Notes: generated by a model from the letters alone, not told the origin. 21,826 nucleotides of DNA from an uncultured Eubacteriales bacterium (GCA_900546315.1 URCP01000045.1:1-21826), one strand, 5' to 3'. Counted from the stretch's first letter, positions 6,857 through 15,022 are shown. Made by a program: numbers and translations.

Positions 6857-7276
6857 TCACCCGATATCTATCACGAGAATATCTGTCACAGGTATCCGCG
6901 CGCCGCTCTCCATTATGACGATCCGCCCGACCTCATCAATGTCGCTGACCTTTCCGTTCAGCGTCAGATACGCGCCGCCGGACTTCCTCGCGTCCGGGCG
7001 GAAATAGGCCAGCGTCACCGGAAGATCCTCCTCCGACTCCATGATCTCGCGCAGCTTCCGGTCGATCGCGTCCCTTTCGTATTCGTCGAGATCAGGTCTT
7101 CCGTCGGTCAGCCGCGCCGTCTCGCTCACCGCGTCCTCGTAACCGTTCAGAGCCGCGAACGGAGAAAACTGCGCCGCCCGCTCGGTCATCGACATATGCT
7201 TATGCTTTGCCGAGACATGGTGCGGGAGTCCCATAATGCTGTTGTATTTTCCGGACGTTTTTCTCTCTTCGCTCAC
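6857..7276 (-). CDS. YolD-like protein
   Basis: A 139-residue protein of the YolD-like family, which is regularly encoded beside UvrX-type Y-family polymerases and may help their function or regulation (exact role unsettled). The family pattern KHKHMSMTERAAQFSPFAAL (residues 24-43), then GYEDAV and ...ARLTDGRPDLDEYE, is clear, and the C-terminal half is the small beta-rich part (DLPVTLAYFRPD...GGAYLTLNGKVSDID). The GTG start overlaps the stop of the polymerase gene by four bases (GTGA) and has GGAGGT eight bases upstream, so translation is coupled. It is the last gene of the five-gene operon. Confidence 0.9.
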   Translation of the reverse strand: MSEERKTSGKYNSIMGLPHHVSAKHKHMSMTERAAQFSPFAALNGYEDAVSETARLTDGRPDLDEYERDAIDRKLREIMESEEDLPVTLAYFRPDARKSGGAYLTLNGKVSDIDEVGRIVIMESGARIPVTDILVIDIG

Positions 7277-8787
7277 GCTTTGTGACCTCCTATCTGGCTG
7301 TTTCTGTCCCTCGCGGTCGCGCCCTCCTCGAGGTTCATGCCGCGCAGTATCGCGTTCTTGCCGAATCTCTCACGGATGCCGAGCATCGCTTCCTGCATCC
7401 TGCGCTCCCTTTCCCGGAGCGCTTTTTCTTCTTCCGACCTTCTCTCCTCCGCCTCGACGTCGGTGAAGAGCGTCAGCTGTCCTCCGGACGACGGCTTCGG
7501 GATGTCCGCCTCATCGATCACGTTGTTCGCGACTACATACAGTCTGCGCACCGTCAGATTCCGGTCGACGATCCGGTCGAACAGCTCCGACACCGCCGCT
7601 AAAATCTCCTTCGTCGACGACGTGTAGCCGGAAAGATCATGGCTCCCGTGCGCCTGCTTCGGCACTTCCCTGCCGTAGCGGTCGGTCTCGGTTCTGCCGG
7701 AGTAGCCGGATTTCAGATCCTCGGCGTCGTAGCCTATCGTCAGCTCTATCCTGTTCGTGACCTTGCGCTTCCCGACGAGGTCAAGCACGAGAAGATCCGC
7801 CATCTCACGGGCGACCAGCTTCGCCTTCGTGAAATCATACGGGCAGGACAGCACCTGTCCGCTGCCCAGACTGTGTGAGCCCGGCTTGTAGCCCTTTATG
7901 TCCGCGATACCGCACGGTTCCCATCCCCAGGCGTGATCGATCAGCAGCTCAGCGTTGACGCCGAAAATCTTGTAGAGCAGATCCTCATTGTAAAAATCCC
8001 TCTCCCCGCCGACCGAGCACAGCGCGACGTCCCCCATCGTGTACATTCCGACCTTTTCAAGCCGCTTCGCGTATCCCCTTCCGACCCGCCAGAAGTCGGT
8101 TATCGGGCGGTGATCCCACAGAAGGCGGCGATAGCTCATCTCGTCGAGCTCGGATATCCTGACGCCGTTCCTGTCCGGCGGGATGTGCTTCGCGACGATA
8201 TCCATCGCTATCTTCGCGAGATAGAGGTTCGTTCCGATCCCCGCCGTCGCGGTTATTCCCGTCTCTGTGAGTACGTCGAGTATCATACGCATCGCGAGCT
8301 CACGGGCTGTCACCCGGTAGGTCTTCAGATAATCGGTCACGTCGATGAACACCTCATCTATCGAGTAGACATGAATGTCCTCCGGCGCCACATATTTCAG
8401 ATATACCTGATAGACCTTCGTCGACACCTCGATATAGTGCGCCATCCGCGGCTTCGCGATGATGTAACCGAGCCCGAGCTCAGGCGATTCCTTCAGCTTC
8501 GCGGCGCTCGTCGAGAGCCCCGAAAAACGCCCGTCCGGCGCGGACTTCTGTCTTACGGCGTTCGCCTGCCGCACCTTTTCGACGACCTCGAACAGCCGCG
8601 GGCGACCCGGAACGCCATGCGCCTTCAGCGCCGGTGAGACCGCGAGACATATCGTCTTCTCGGTCCGGCTCTTGTCCGCGACGACGAGCATCGTGTCGAG
8701 CGGGTCAAGTCCCCTCGCGACGCACTCGACCGACGCGTAAAAGCTCTTGAGATCTATCGCGATGTAGCTTCTCTCCCCGCCCAACAC
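7273..8787 (-). CDS. Y-family (UmuC/UvrX-type) translesion DNA polymerase
   Basis: A 504-residue error-prone polymerase that copies past damaged bases. The catalytic metal ligands are visible: Asp in YIAIDLKSFYASVEC (residues 8-22) and the Asp-Glu pair in VYSIDEVFIDVTDYL (near 140). Helix-hairpin-helix and little-finger regions follow (WRVGRGYAKRLEKVGMYTMGDVA; later the DLSGYTSSTKEI region). Length fits the longer UvrX/UmuC-like group rather than DinB. The start is GTG at 8787, immediately after the TGA of the kinase gene, preceded by AGGAGG at good spacing. Its place after a LexA-like box and before yolD supports SOS control. Confidence 0.94.
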   Translation of the reverse strand: MLGGERSYIAIDLKSFYASVECVARGLDPLDTMLVVADKSRTEKTICLAVSPALKAHGVPGRPRLFEVVEKVRQANAVRQKSAPDGRFSGLSTSAAKLKESPELGLGYIIAKPRMAHYIEVSTKVYQVYLKYVAPEDIHVYSIDEVFIDVTDYLKTYRVTARELAMRMILDVLTETGITATAGIGTNLYLAKIAMDIVAKHIPPDRNGVRISELDEMSYRRLLWDHRPITDFWRVGRGYAKRLEKVGMYTMGDVALCSVGGERDFYNEDLLYKIFGVNAELLIDHAWGWEPCGIADIKGYKPGSHSLGSGQVLSCPYDFTKAKLVAREMADLLVLDLVGKRKVTNRIELTIGYDAEDLKSGYSGRTETDRYGREVPKQAHGSHDLSGYTSSTKEILAAVSELFDRIVDRNLTVRRLYVVANNVIDEADIPKPSSGGQLTLFTDVEAEERRSEEEKALRERERRMQEAMLGIRERFGKNAILRGMNLEEGATARDRNSQIGGHKA

Positions 8788-9321
8788 TCACACCTCCTCT
8801 GTTCTCTGCGCGGCGTCGTAATCCTTATCTATCAGTATAAACCCAAGCCCGTGCGCACGGCATTCCGCGAGATTCCTCTCGTTGTCCGCGATGAGCTCCG
8901 GTATATCGACCGTATCGTCGGGTCTTTTTTCAATCACGCTCCCGAAGCGGGTGATATCATCCGCATGCGTCAGGATGTAGCTTCTCGTCATTACAAGGCA
9001 TATGTACTTTATCTCGTCCCGCTGGTCGGCTGTGAAATCATACATGAAATCAAACGGTATGTAACAGCCCTCGACGATGAGATTCTGATTATTCTCGAGC
9101 GCGGTTCTGATAATCTCCCGCGCGATACTCCACAGATACGGCGTCAGCTTTTCGTCGTCATACGGTGTCAGCGCGGTGTTCCCGCTCCGTATCAGTCCCA
9201 TCTTCAGCAGATCAAGCGACAGACATGAATACACACATCCCTGATACACATATTTCTCTATGAGCCGGGACGCCATAAGCGTCTTTCCGGTATGCGACGC
9301 GCCGGCTATCAGGATTATCAT
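8788..9321 (-). CDS. P-loop kinase-like ATPase (AAA_33/zeta-like)
   Basis: A 177-residue nucleotide-binding protein. Walker A is ILIAGASHTGKTLMASRL at residues 3-20. LIVEGCYIPFDF near residue 82 resembles the second acidic strand of small-molecule kinases, such as 2-phosphoglycerate kinase-like and zeta-toxin-like proteins. A conserved-looking RFGSVIEKRPDD segment lies near 125. The substrate cannot be read from the sequence; a toxin role is unlikely without an antitoxin partner. The start ATG overlaps the stop of the acetyltransferase gene (ATGA), and the stop abuts the polymerase start. Confidence 0.8.
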   Translation of the reverse strand: MIILIAGASHTGKTLMASRLIEKYVYQGCVYSCLSLDLLKMGLIRSGNTALTPYDDEKLTPYLWSIAREIIRTALENNQNLIVEGCYIPFDFMYDFTADQRDEIKYICLVMTRSYILTHADDITRFGSVIEKRPDDTVDIPELIADNERNLAECRAHGLGFILIDKDYDAAQRTEEV

Positions 9322-9824
9322 TTTACTGTCTTCTCATAAGCGATGCGCGGCGAGCCGTCCTCCATATAGACGATTCCGCGCCTTGTGAAGCCGTTTTTCA
9401 GTATCTGCTTCTGCATGACCTTATTGTCCGCGTGCGTGTCGATCCGCAGGTGCTTTATGATTCCCTCACAGAACGGAACTATCCTGCCCATCAGCCCGTG
9501 CGTCTCGCCGTCGCTCGCGACGCGGTGGATGACGCCGTAAGGCTCGTCCGAGAGCCACTCACCATCGTCAATCCTGCCGTAGGTCGGGTCCTCGAAGACG
9601 CGGAACATGAAGCACCCGTGTATCTTCCCGTCCTCCTCGTCAACATAGAACCGCCCACCCGCGATATCGTCGGCGATGAGCTCCCTCGCCGGGTAGTTTC
9701 TCGCCCACTGGGTCGGGTTTCCGGTCGCTATCATGAAATCCTGCGCCGTTTTGTATATCTCCATTATCCGATCGAGTTCTTCCGGTCTTGCTTTGCGTAT
9801 CATATTTTTCTCACTTTCAGACAT
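9318..9824 (-). CDS. GNAT family N-acetyltransferase
   Basis: A 168-residue acetyl-CoA-dependent acetyltransferase. It opens with IRKARPEELDRIMEIYKTAQDFM and continues with NPTQWARNYPARELIADDI, a pattern common in Clostridial GNATs of unknown substrate. HRVASDGETHGLMGRIVPFCEGI holds the strand-4/helix-3 acetyl-CoA region, followed by IDTHADNKVMQKQILKNGFTRRGIVYME, the usual motif B end. Start 9824 overlaps the upstream gene by eight bases; a second ATG at 9803 (MIRKARPEE) is a plausible alternative start. The overlap on both sides puts it in the five-gene operon. Confidence 0.9.
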   Translation of the reverse strand: MSESEKNMIRKARPEELDRIMEIYKTAQDFMIATGNPTQWARNYPARELIADDIAGGRFYVDEEDGKIHGCFMFRVFEDPTYGRIDDGEWLSDEPYGVIHRVASDGETHGLMGRIVPFCEGIIKHLRIDTHADNKVMQKQILKNGFTRRGIVYMEDGSPRIAYEKTVK

Positions 9825-10902
9825 TTATATCCACCGAGCGCAGGTCATCCCACGCTTTTTCGGCGGAATCCTTTATTATTTTTATCTCGTCCTCCGAGAG
9901 CGTCCGGAATGGCGTCACGGTGAGTTTCCCGCCCTTCTTCCGCCATTTTCCGGCAACCTCGCCGCGAAGGAGCACGGCGGGCATCACTATCCCCGCGAGA
10001 TTGAATATCCCGCGCAGGTGCTCCGGCGGGAGAAAGACGTTCTCCTTTTTCTCGTAACCGAGCATCAGCCCGTCAAAACCGGCGAGAAAAACACAGTCCG
10101 GAATGCCGCTCATGTATTTCTTCCCGCCCTCGATATAGAAATACGTCCTCCCGCCGCACTCCGCGCTCTCAACCGGTAGCTTGTCAAGCAGCTTTTTCAC
10201 CCGGGTCTGCGGGATACCGAAGTAGTACGCGGCGTCCCTCACGGTCGCGGGCGCGTAATTTCTGAAATATCTGTCCGCCATCCTGAGCATCGCGTCATCA
10301 TCCGGCATCGGCGTGAAATCCGGGCTCAGACGGTATAGCTTCTTCTCACTCACAACACCGTTTATAAATCCGCGCTCGGACAGGTCGCGTATCCCGCCGC
10401 CCCACGCGTCAAACATGACCGCCTCCTCAACAGCGCTCATCCCTCGCTCCCGGCAGACCTCTTTCAGCTCATCGCGCGATTTCTCTCCATCAGCGAGCGC
10501 TTCAAGTATCGCCTCGGAGAGCTCCCGGTGCCGCTCCGGCGACAGGCTCACAACACGTCTGCACCCGCCGTCGTCATACCAGTTATAGTTCCCGTCCGGT
10601 CTTTGCCAAGTGAAACACGGCTCGAAATCCAGCGAGCGGTACCCGTCCGGACAGTGCTTAAACACACCGAGGTCATCCTCCGCGAAGATATGTACGGTTC
10701 CGCGGATGGTCCAGTTCTTGACGAGCCCTTCCGCGGCGCTCTCCGCGTCACAGCCGGAGCATCTGAGACGCATCGAATGAAGCGCATTCGACATGAACTG
10801 CGCTTGAAAGCCCATCAGGTCATGTATGACCCGGAGCTTTTCGCCCTTTTCTGTCAGATACTGATTCGCGAGCCGCCTTATCTTTATCTCTTCAAGTGTC
10901 AT
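9817..10902 (-). CDS. AlkZ/YcaQ-like winged-helix protein (HTH_42), probable DNA glycosylase
   Basis: A 361-residue member of the HTH_42 winged-helix superfamily, which includes AlkZ and YcaQ/AlkX DNA glycosylases that open bulky or crosslinked alkylated bases. The N-terminal LANQYLTEKGEKLRVIHDLMGFQAQFMSNALHSMR (in two parts) carries a Q-A-Q motif at residues 33-35, matching the catalytic Q-x-Q of AlkZ-type enzymes rather than the Q-x-D of YcaQ. Further matches are NWTIRGTVHIFAEDD, the middle helical part with FRNYAPATVRDAAYYFGIP, and the C-terminal PRAVLLRGEVAGKWRKKGGKL-type beta segment. It is the first gene after the promoter and LexA-like box, with GGGAGG five bases before ATG. Confidence 0.86.
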   Translation of the reverse strand: MTLEEIKIRRLANQYLTEKGEKLRVIHDLMGFQAQFMSNALHSMRLRCSGCDAESAAEGLVKNWTIRGTVHIFAEDDLGVFKHCPDGYRSLDFEPCFTWQRPDGNYNWYDDGGCRRVVSLSPERHRELSEAILEALADGEKSRDELKEVCRERGMSAVEEAVMFDAWGGGIRDLSERGFINGVVSEKKLYRLSPDFTPMPDDDAMLRMADRYFRNYAPATVRDAAYYFGIPQTRVKKLLDKLPVESAECGGRTYFYIEGGKKYMSGIPDCVFLAGFDGLMLGYEKKENVFLPPEHLRGIFNLAGIVMPAVLLRGEVAGKWRKKGGKLTVTPFRTLSEDEIKIIKDSAEKAWDDLRSVDINV

Positions 10903-10913
10903 ATGCCCTCCCG

Positions 10914-10925
10914 GAACTGCCGTTC
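10914..10925. promoter_or_regulatory. Candidate LexA (SOS) operator
   Basis: GAAC-TGCC-GTTC is a perfect palindrome with the core of the Gram-positive SOS box (CGAAC-N4-GTTCG). The outer C/G pair is not conserved. It lies about 10-21 bases downstream of the predicted transcription start, where a bound repressor would block the operon. Confidence 0.6.
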
Positions 10926-10941
10926 AATACTTCTTATATTA

Positions 10942-10970
10942 ATGATACCACAGTTCAGTTCATTTGTCAA
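10942..10970 (-). promoter_or_regulatory. Promoter of the five-gene repair operon
   Basis: Minus-strand TTGACA (10970-10965), 17-bp spacer, TATCAT (10947-10942) with extended -10 TGG. The 5' leader is about 33 bases. Confidence 0.85.
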
Positions 10971-11018
10971 CCGTTATCCCGAAAATTCGTTCTTTTTGCC
11001 TGAAACATTTTTATGAAC

Positions 11019-11047
11019 AAAAAGACAGCCATATCATATGACTGTCT
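11019..11047 (-). terminator. Intrinsic terminator after hcp
   Basis: On the minus strand, AGACAG-T-CATAT pairs with ATATG-G-CTGTCT (one internal mismatch) and is followed by TTTTTG, ten bases beyond the hcp stop. Confidence 0.82.
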
Positions 11048-11056
11048 CTTGTGCGT

Positions 11057-12628
11057 TTATTTTCTGCCGAGTATCGCGTCGAGATCCTGCTCCGGCGCGG
11101 TCGTCGGGGTCAGACCGTAGGTGTCGACGAGTATCTTTACGACGCTCTCGGACAGGAACGCGGGCATCGTCGGTCCGAGGTACATATTCTTCACGCCGAG
11201 CGAGAGAAGCGTCAGCAGTATGCAGACCGCCTTCTGCTCATACCACGACAGAACGAGCGTCAACGGCAGCTCGTTGATCGTACACCCGAACGCGTCTGCG
11301 AGCGCCAGAGCCACCTTTATCGCGCTGTAGGCGTCGTTGCACTGTCCCATATCGAGTATGCGCGGCAATCCTCCGACCTCACCGAGGTCGAGATCATTGA
11401 ACCTGTATTTGCCGCACGCGAGGGTCAGGATGAGCGAGTCCATCGGCGTCTGCTTCGCGAGCTCCGTATAATAGTTCCGCCCCGGATGCGCGCCGTCACA
11501 GCCGCCTATCAGGAAGATATGCTTTATTTCCCCGCGCTTTATCGCGTCGATAACCTCCGGCGCCTTCGACAGCACCGTCTCGTGCGCGAAGCCGGTCATC
11601 ATCATATGACCGCCGTTTATGCCGCTCATCGAGTGGTCGTGCTCGTAGCCGCCGAGCTCCAGCGCCTGCTCTATGATCGGCGAGAAGTCCTTGTGCCCTT
11701 TCTCGTCCGCCTCGATATGGCGCAGACCCTCGTACCCGACGACAGACGTCGTCCAGACGCGGTCACGGTAGCTCGGGCGCGGCGGCATCAGGCAGTTCGT
11801 CGTGAACAGAACCGGCGCCGGGATATCGACGAACTCCTTCTGCTGACTCTGCCACGCGGTGCCGAAATTCCCGGCGAGGTGCGGGTACTTGCGGAGCTCC
11901 GGATAGCCGTGCGCCGGGAGCATCTCTCCGTGAGTGTAGACATTTACGCCCTTGTCCTTCGTCTGCTCGAGCAGCTGATGGATATCCTCGAGGTCGTGAC
12001 CGGAGACCACGATAAACGGTCCCTTTCTTATGTCGGTCGTGACCTTCGCCGGGGTCGGATCGCCGAATCTCCCGGTGTTCGCGCTGTCGAGCAGCTCCAT
12101 GCAGCGGAAGTTCACCTTTCCGAACTCCATGATGAGCGCCAGCCACTCCTCGACCGTGTGCTCCTCGTTAAGGGAACGCAGACCCTTATAGAACCAGTCG
12201 GTCACCTCGTTGTCCTCATACCCGAGGTTCATCGCGTGGTGAGCGTATGCCGCCATTCCTTTCATTCCGAAAAGAAGCGTCGAGCGGAGTGACACAATGT
12301 CCGTCTCTCCCCTGAAAAGCTCAATAACCGGATAATCGCGCCCTCCGAGGGCGTTCCGCTCATCAATCACACGCCCGGTGAAGCGGTGTATCGCGGCGTT
12401 GTCGAAGTTGACGTTCGTCAGGGTCGTGAACAGACCGTCGACGATAAGCCTTGACGCGAGCGGCGTGTGCTCTCCCTTTTCATCCGCGGCGATCGCGAGG
12501 CGGATAAGCTCCTTCACAAGGTCATCCTGTAAAGCCGCGGTCTCCGGCTGCTTGCCGCAGACGCCGGTCTTCACGCAGCCTTTGTTGCCCGCGGTCTGTT
12601 GGCACTGGAAACAAAACATTTCAGACAT
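11057..12628 (-). CDS. hcp: Hybrid cluster protein (hydroxylamine/nitric oxide reductase)
   Basis: Hcp holds a cubane and a hybrid Fe-S-O cluster and reduces hydroxylamine or nitric oxide, protecting anaerobes against nitrosative stress. The chosen start gives 523 residues beginning MSEMFCFQCQQTAGNKGC; the Cys pattern C-x2-C-x8-C-x5-C is that of the class with an N-terminal 4Fe-4S cluster (anaerobe type). Hybrid-cluster ligand regions are present: HGEMLPAHGYPEL, TTNCLMPP, IGGCDGAHPGRNYY and LACGKYRFN, followed by GQCNDAYSA. The open frame extends 25 codons further upstream, but these lie in the leader and lack family similarity. AAAGG is ten bases before ATG 12628. The ABC permease gene ends 86 bases upstream on the same strand. 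Confidence 0.97.
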   Translation of the reverse strand: MSEMFCFQCQQTAGNKGCVKTGVCGKQPETAALQDDLVKELIRLAIAADEKGEHTPLASRLIVDGLFTTLTNVNFDNAAIHRFTGRVIDERNALGGRDYPVIELFRGETDIVSLRSTLLFGMKGMAAYAHHAMNLGYEDNEVTDWFYKGLRSLNEEHTVEEWLALIMEFGKVNFRCMELLDSANTGRFGDPTPAKVTTDIRKGPFIVVSGHDLEDIHQLLEQTKDKGVNVYTHGEMLPAHGYPELRKYPHLAGNFGTAWQSQQKEFVDIPAPVLFTTNCLMPPRPSYRDRVWTTSVVGYEGLRHIEADEKGHKDFSPIIEQALELGGYEHDHSMSGINGGHMMMTGFAHETVLSKAPEVIDAIKRGEIKHIFLIGGCDGAHPGRNYYTELAKQTPMDSLILTLACGKYRFNDLDLGEVGGLPRILDMGQCNDAYSAIKVALALADAFGCTINELPLTLVLSWYEQKAVCILLTLLSLGVKNMYLGPTMPAFLSESVVKILVDTYGLTPTTAPEQDLDAILGRK

Positions 12629-12631
12629 AAA

Positions 12632-12692
12632 AAAACTACCTTTCTTTTCCGGAAACGCGACAGGCGCTTCCGTTAATTCAAAAGGTAGTTTT
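12632..12692 (-). promoter_or_regulatory. Nested inverted repeats in the hcp leader (possible attenuator)
   Basis: On the minus strand AAAACTACCTTT (12692-12681) is perfectly complementary to AAAGGTAGTTTT (12643-12632). The second arm contains the hcp ribosome binding site AAAGG and runs into seven Ts just before the ATG. Inside lies a further 8-bp stem GGAAGCGC/GCGTTTCC. The fold has the shape of an intrinsic terminator that also hides the ribosome binding site. The start of the transcript and any ligand or antiterminator are unknown. Confidence 0.55.
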
Positions 12693-12713
12693 CCCGATTT
12701 CAATATTTAATAC

Positions 12714-14315
12714 TCACAGCTCCGAGAATATCTTCGCCCCGCGGCTGACTATCCATCTGTAGAGGATAATATCGGCGGCGGCGAAGACAACCGACACTAT
12801 AGCGAGATACAACATCCCGCCGGTAATATCGCCGATGACGAAGTAGACGCCGCACGTCACCGCCGCTATCGCCATTCCGCCGAGCAGCGTTATCGTGACG
12901 CTCCCGCTCTGCTTTATCGGCACAATCTCGCTCGTCCATGAGAGGTTCGGCATCTTCAACCCGAGGAACAGACCGAACAGCGCCTGAAACAGCATGAATA
13001 TGAACGTCACGAGCAGAATCATGACCGATTCCGCCGCGCCCGTCCGAAGCCCGACAATACCGCAGATATCCGCGATGAGAAGCGGCGGAGCCGTCACGAC
13101 GAGCTGTACCTTCAGCTTCGCTATAAGCGCGTCCTTCGCTCTGACCGGCAGAGAGCCGAGTATCCAGAGGTTCTTTCCCTCAAGCGACACGGATGGCGCC
13201 GTGATATCGACCATAGTCAGCATCAGACAGACCGCGCACGCGAAGACGACCGCGATCATCCCATCCGAGATCTCCATCTCAGACAGCGCTTCAAGTAAAG
13301 TCCGCGCCTTGACGGCAAAGAATATGCCGCCAACCGGCAGGAACAGCAGCCCGAGCCCGCAGTTCAGCATATAGTTCGGACTCGACGTGAACCGCGCCAT
13401 CTCCTTCCGGAACAGCGCTCCGCCATATGTACCGGTCTTCGACTCGGCACGGATCTTCGACTTTGTTCCGGAATCGGCGGTCGACGTCGCGATTTTAATG
13501 AAGCTTTTCGAGATAACATACATCGTGAGTAAGAACAGCAGCGCGACGATGACGGTGCATCCGAGCATAGCGATGATATTGCCCGTGCCAACCATTCCGA
13601 GCGCGTAGACCGGATAAGCGAAGCCCCTGATCTTCTCGCCCCATACCGCCGCGTTCGCGAGGAACGCCGACAGCATCTCCTGCGCCCTGAAATAGAACAG
13701 GTAATACGCTCCAAAGAACAGCAGCGAGACTATCACCGTGATGAAGCTCTTGTTTTTTAGCTTCTGACTTATACGCGCTACGACATATCCGAGCAGGCAG
13801 GAGAGAATCAGCACGATGACCGAATGCAGCAGCACAAAAAGTATCCCGCCGACGACACGCGAAGCGCTGACGCCCTGCGTGACAAGATAAACGATCGCCG
13901 CCGGAACCGACATCACCCCGGAATACATGAGACCCATCAGGTAGACCCCCGCGAGCCTCGACGCCATGATATCCTTGACCGGTATTGGCATCGCGAGCAG
14001 CAGGTCGTTGTCCTTCGGCAGATACAGCCCGGAAAACGTGTTGAACACGCTTCCGAACGCGCCGAGCAGCACCGAGAGCAGCCCGATCAGCGCGAAATAC
14101 AGCCAGTCAAGCCCGATTCCGCAGAGCGGTCCGCAAATCGAAACCGCCAGCGCCGTGAAGAGTCCACCGAGAACTCCCACCATCAGAACTACATACATGA
14201 TGATGAACGCCACAGTGGCGCCGGTTGAACGCTTCTTATTCTTCTTCGCGTCGTAGAAGTAGGCACGGAATATCTCGGTCATCTGGCGCTTTAACAGGAT
14301 CTTCAGCATCTTCAC
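12714..14315 (-). CDS. ABC-2-like transporter permease
   Basis: A 533-residue integral membrane protein with about 12 hydrophobic segments (for example residues 33-60, 70-95, 108-128, 150-178, 190-212, 240-265, and six more in the second half). The cytoplasmic N-terminus LKILLKRQMTEIFRAYF and the GLYLPKDNDLLLAMPIPVKDIMASRL loop after the second segment are typical of the permease group Pfam calls ABC_tran_2, where two repeats form one long chain. It overlaps the ATPase gene by four bases (ATGA), so the two are translated together as one exporter. The substrate is unknown. Confidence 0.88.
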   Translation of the reverse strand: MKMLKILLKRQMTEIFRAYFYDAKKNKKRSTGATVAFIIMYVVLMVGVLGGLFTALAVSICGPLCGIGLDWLYFALIGLLSVLLGAFGSVFNTFSGLYLPKDNDLLLAMPIPVKDIMASRLAGVYLMGLMYSGVMSVPAAIVYLVTQGVSASRVVGGILFVLLHSVIVLILSCLLGYVVARISQKLKNKSFITVIVSLLFFGAYYLFYFRAQEMLSAFLANAAVWGEKIRGFAYPVYALGMVGTGNIIAMLGCTVIVALLFLLTMYVISKSFIKIATSTADSGTKSKIRAESKTGTYGGALFRKEMARFTSSPNYMLNCGLGLLFLPVGGIFFAVKARTLLEALSEMEISDGMIAVVFACAVCLMLTMVDITAPSVSLEGKNLWILGSLPVRAKDALIAKLKVQLVVTAPPLLIADICGIVGLRTGAAESVMILLVTFIFMLFQALFGLFLGLKMPNLSWTSEIVPIKQSGSVTITLLGGMAIAAVTCGVYFVIGDITGGMLYLAIVSVVFAAADIILYRWIVSRGAKIFSEL

Positions 14316-15022
14316 TCATCCCCTTCAAGCTCAAGGAAGACGTCCTCGAGCGTATCGTCGCCCTTCACCTCTTCCATCGTTCCGGAGCGGATGAGCTTTC
14401 CTTCCTTGATTATCGCGACCTTGTCGCAGAGCTTCTCCGCGACCTCCAGCACATGCGTCGAGAAAAAGATCGCTCCTCCGTTGTCGCACACCTCGCGCAT
14501 CATGCCTTTGAGGATATGCGCCGCCTTCGGGTCGAGTCCGACGAACGGCTCATCCATGATGATAAGCCTCGGTGAATGCAGCCACGCCGAGATTACAGCG
14601 AGCTTCTGCTTCATACCGTGCGAGTACGCCGCGACAGGTTTTCCGAGGTCGCCGGTCATTCCGAACTCCTCCGCGTACTTTCCGACCCGCTCCCGTCTCT
14701 CAGCCGCGCCGACGCCGAAGATATCAGCGACGAAATCGAGGAACTTCTGCCCGGTCATAAACTCGTAGAGGTCAGGGTTATCCGGTATGTAGGCGAGGAT
14801 CTTCTTGCACTCGAGCGGCTCAGTCTTCACGTTGTGCCCGCCGATCGTTATCTCGCCCTCGTCAAAGCTCTGTATCCCGACGACCGATTTCAGCGTCGTC
14901 GTCTTTCCCGCGCCGTTATGACCTATGAAGCCATAGATCTCGCCCGGGGCGATGTGAAGCGACAGGTCGTCAACCGCCTTCCTGTCGCCATATTTTTTCG
15001 TGAGATGACTTATATCAAGCAT
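14312..15022 (-). CDS. ABC transporter ATP-binding protein
   Basis: A 236-residue ATPase that powers the permease encoded next. Walker A is GHNGAGKTTT (residues 34-43), the Q-loop region lies near YIPDNPDLYEFMTG, the signature is YSHGMKQKL (near 135), Walker B is LIIMDEPFVGLD (near 158), and the switch His is in FFSTHVLEVAEKLCD. This is the DrrA/CcmA-like exporter branch. AAAGGA stands eight bases before ATG. It starts 22 bases after the Gly-Met peptide gene and shares its promoter. Confidence 0.95.
   Translation of the reverse strand: MLDISHLTKKYGDRKAVDDLSLHIAPGEIYGFIGHNGAGKTTTLKSVVGIQSFDEGEITIGGHNVKTEPLECKKILAYIPDNPDLYEFMTGQKFLDFVADIFGVGAAERRERVGKYAEEFGMTGDLGKPVAAYSHGMKQKLAVISAWLHSPRLIIMDEPFVGLDPKAAHILKGMMREVCDNGGAIFFSTHVLEVAEKLCDKVAIIKEGKLIRSGTMEEVKGDDTLEDVFLELEGDE

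Noticed and set aside
7933..8637. 234-codon plus-strand open frame
   Set aside because: It is antisense to the Y-family polymerase gene; no independent evidence of coding.
8788..9824. GNAT plus P-loop kinase as a toxin-antitoxin pair (GNAT toxin or zeta toxin)
   Set aside because: Neither has a small antitoxin partner with a DNA-binding domain, and both are embedded by overlaps inside a larger operon.
11051..12292. 413-codon plus-strand open frame
   Set aside because: It is the exact antisense of hcp, full of Arg/His/Val typical of reversed GC-rich coding sequence, with no ribosome binding site or recognisable domain.
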